Shown here: in pieces, positions 38,095 through 39,095 of the stretch
Layout: each line of letters begins with the position of its first letter
How positions within the stretch are numbered: the first letter of the stretch is position 1
Assembly: GCA_026397725.1 (NCBI GenBank)
Contig: JAPLUI010000211.1
Coordinates: 1-39,095 of the forward strand
Direction: 5' to 3'
Length of the DNA: 39,095 nucleotides
Origin: Verrucomicrobiota bacterium
GTDB lineage: Bacteria; Verrucomicrobiota; Verrucomicrobiia; Verrucomicrobiales; Akkermansiaceae
Translations under genes and position numbers: made by a program
Notes under the pieces: generated by a model
Seen by the model: the letters and a program-made list of their open reading frames with translations, nothing else
Told to the model about the DNA's origin: nothing
The model's database searches: none

Positions 38095-38542
38095 ACGGTT
38101 TCCCTCGCCAGTTGTCGATCGATGCACTCGCGCAGGAACTTCCGGGCGCGGGAGAGGGCCACGCTCACGGCCAGAGGCGTCCAGTTCATCATCTGCGCAA
38201 TGGCCTTGCGTTTGAGCTCGTTCTGATAAAAAAGATCCACCGTCCGGCGGGCCTGCGGAGCCAGCTTCTCCAGACAATTCTCCAGCGCCGAAATCTTGGA
38301 TTCGTCGACGAATTGCTCCGGCACGCTGGCCGCAAGGGCTTCGATCACTGTATCCGAGAAACGCTCCGCCGCGCGCTTGCGCTCGGTCTGGGCCTTCATC
38401 ACTTGGAAGCGGGCGATCTGGAAGGCCCAGCCAACGAAATTGGAACCTGGCTCAAACTCGCCGGCCTTGCGCTGGACCACTTGATCCGCGCCTGATTGCG
38501 GACGAAAAGCTCCAACACCTGTTGTTCGCGGTCGCTAGTCAC
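38091..38542 (-). pseudogene. ECF sigma factor (Rhodopirellula/Verrucomicrobium type) with a region 2 deletion and frameshift
   Basis: From a GTG at 38542 the frame reads MTSDREQQVLELFVRNQARI (first codon read as Met), the normal start of this family. At about 38482 it breaks off, and homology resumes two bases out of frame with VVQRKAGEFEPGSNFVGWAF (38480 onward). It then continues through region 2.4 (ARFQVMKAQTERKR) and region 4 (LEKLAPQARRTVDLFYQ, VSVALSRARKFLRE). About 23 residues covering regions 2.1-2.2 (the '..YILSLVPN..DAEDLLQET..' part that grips RNA polymerase core) are missing. The full protein cannot be made. A 129-residue product from the GTG at 38480 would lack core binding. The gene is still coupled to FecR by an ATGA overlap. 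Confidence 0.72.
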
Positions 38543-38572
38543 ACAAGGATAATAGCCGGTCCGGGGCGAAGT

Positions 38573-38743
38573 TTAGCAAAAAAACTGGCGGATGCGGTAG
38601 TTGGTGGCATCGGTGATCTCGTAGCCGCTGATGTCCTCCGACCAAGGCTGCGAGTTGTAGATCTCGATGAACTCCGGGTTGCGCAGGTCGGCGCGGTTGG
38701 TGGGATGAAGGTGGCGGCTCTTCTTCCGTCTTCTATCTTCCAT
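38573..38743 (-). pseudogene. Fragment of a lamin-tail-domain protein
   Basis: A 56-codon frame contains HPTNRADLRNPEFIEIYNSQ and PWSEDISGYEITD, which matches the start of bacterial lamin tail domains ('MYHP..........EFIELYN....DL.GW.I'). The domain breaks off after about 40 residues at a poly-T and stop (RQFFC). Upstream it runs straight into the 7-bp simple repeat, so both ends are artificial. It lies just upstream of the sigma gene. It is too short to be a working protein and is read as debris of a secreted protein gene. Confidence 0.6.
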
Positions 38744-38756
38744 CTTCTATCTTCTA
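38722..38756. repeat. Five tandem 7-bp units (TCTTCTA type)
   Basis: The units are TCTTCCG, TCTTCTA, TCTTCCA, TCTTCTA, TCTTCTA. This low-complexity stretch joins the lamin-tail fragment to the hairpin region. It may have been a slippage or recombination point. Confidence 0.8.
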
Positions 38757-38775
38757 TCTGTTTCTCCGCGAGAAA

Positions 38776-38803
38776 CTCCGGGCGGTTTTCACACCACCCG
38801 GAG
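38776..38803 (-). terminator. Candidate terminator hairpin after the right-edge gene
   Basis: CTCCGGGCGG (38776-38785) and CCACCCGGAG (38794-38803) form a GC-rich stem with one mismatch or wobble and an 8-base loop. On the minus strand it lies 25 bases after the stop of the partial gene at 38829 and is followed by TTTCTC. The T-run is short, so termination is likely but not certain. A second small palindrome (TTTCTCCGCGAGAAA, 38761-38775) directly follows. Confidence 0.55.
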
Positions 38804-38828
38804 CCTATATTGCTAGAATCCGCGTGAC

Positions 38829-39095
38829 TCAGTCAGGCATCACGACGAGGCGGACGAAGCTCTTACCGCCCACGGCGCCGGATGGCAGGGTGTAGGTGAG
38901 AGATCCACCGGGGCCATCGGTGTTGGTGCTGAGATCGCCAGCGGCAACAGGCGTCCAATTCACAAGGTCAGTGGAGGTTTGCACGACGAACTGGGTGCCA
39001 TAGGCGGAACTCGGGATCTTGCCGCCATTGGTCCAGGTCACCGTGTTGCCGGCGTTGAGGCTCGGATTGGTGATGCGGCCGGTGTCATCCATGAA
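38829..39095 (-). CDS. C-terminal part of a secreted repeat protein, running off the window
   Basis: Eighty-eight residues are visible. They include QFVVQTSTDLVNWTPVAAGD, then a Gly/Thr-rich SLTYTLPSGAVGGKSFVRLV and a final VMPD. This 'vqtStDLvnWt.v' ending is common at the C-termini of large secreted or surface PVC proteins and is thought to be a beta-sandwich; it is not a catalytic domain. The 5' part lies beyond base 39095, so the total length and function are unknown. A hairpin follows the stop, so this gene is probably transcribed separately from the sigma/FecR unit. Confidence 0.7.
   Translation of the reverse strand, partial: FMDDTGRITNPSLNAGNTVTWTNGGKIPSSAYGTQFVVQTSTDLVNWTPVAAGDLSTNTDGPGGSLTYTLPSGAVGGKSFVRLVVMPD

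Noticed and set aside
38549..38575. Possible autoregulated ECF promoter (AAACTT with TATTAT) before the sigma gene
   Set aside because: The -10-like box is only seven bases from the GTG, so the transcript would be leaderless, and no second copy of the motif was found to support it.
1..39095. CRISPR arrays, tRNA or rRNA genes
   Set aside because: No regularly spaced repeats with spacers and no tRNA or rRNA-like conserved segments were seen on either strand.

Overview
The window comes from a GC-rich bacterial genome, most likely of the PVC group (Verrucomicrobiota/Kiritimatiellota/Lentisphaerota/Planctomycetota). The reasons are family-level: an ECF sigma factor of the Rhodopirellula/Verrucomicrobium type, a FecR protein with a carbohydrate-binding-like C-terminus, DNRLRE, lamin-tail and PQQ/NHL propeller proteins, and many very large secreted proteins. 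From 38.5 kb down to 2.4 kb every recognised gene lies on the minus strand with short gaps. The long plus-strand open frames opposite these genes look like GC-driven shadows.

Right edge (39.1-38.5 kb): the C-terminal end of a secreted protein leaving the window, a hairpin, a lamin-tail-domain fragment and a 7-bp simple repeat. Regulatory start (38.5-36.5 kb): an ECF sigma factor that appears to have lost part of region 2 with a frameshift, coupled by an ATGA overlap to a FecR-type membrane regulator. The FecR protein ends in a CBM9/DOMON-like domain. The same kind of domain opens three of the secreted proteins downstream and also closes two of them.

Cargo region (36.4-9.4 kb): giant exported proteins in paralogous families. 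Family A is FlgD-like Ig plus NHL propeller (32626-36441, 22358-26473, 11352-14360). Family B is TolB propeller, PKD and LamG-like (tandem, 14448-16997 and 17047-19533). Family C shares one N-terminal module joined either to three PQQ propellers (26639-32482) or to a shortened FGE/SUMF1 domain (9411-11303). Among them lie an SGNH hydrolase (19587-20909) and an alpha/beta-hydrolase esterase (20965-22290).

Acylation region (8.4-2.4 kb): an AlgI-like MBOAT acyltransferase, two AlgJ/AlgX-like SGNH proteins, a small signal-bearing ORF and a second SGNH hydrolase. This looks like a cassette that O-acetylates an exported polymer, while the SGNH hydrolases and esterase could edit or remove the acyl groups.

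Left edge (2.3 kb-1): an IS4-family element with 20-bp perfect terminal inverted repeats. Between its left end and its transposase it carries an ORF-less group II intron remnant. The element truncates a glycosyl-hydrolase-like gene.

A striking overall feature is the number of deletion scars: the sigma gene, a second sigma N-terminal stub, an SGNH 3' stub, a histone-deacetylase-like gene missing its N-terminus and middle, a shortened FGE domain, a 153-bp deletion-derived copy of a propeller gene end, and an intron without its reverse transcriptase. The locus looks like a modular, repeatedly duplicated and partly eroding sensor-plus-secreted-protein system.
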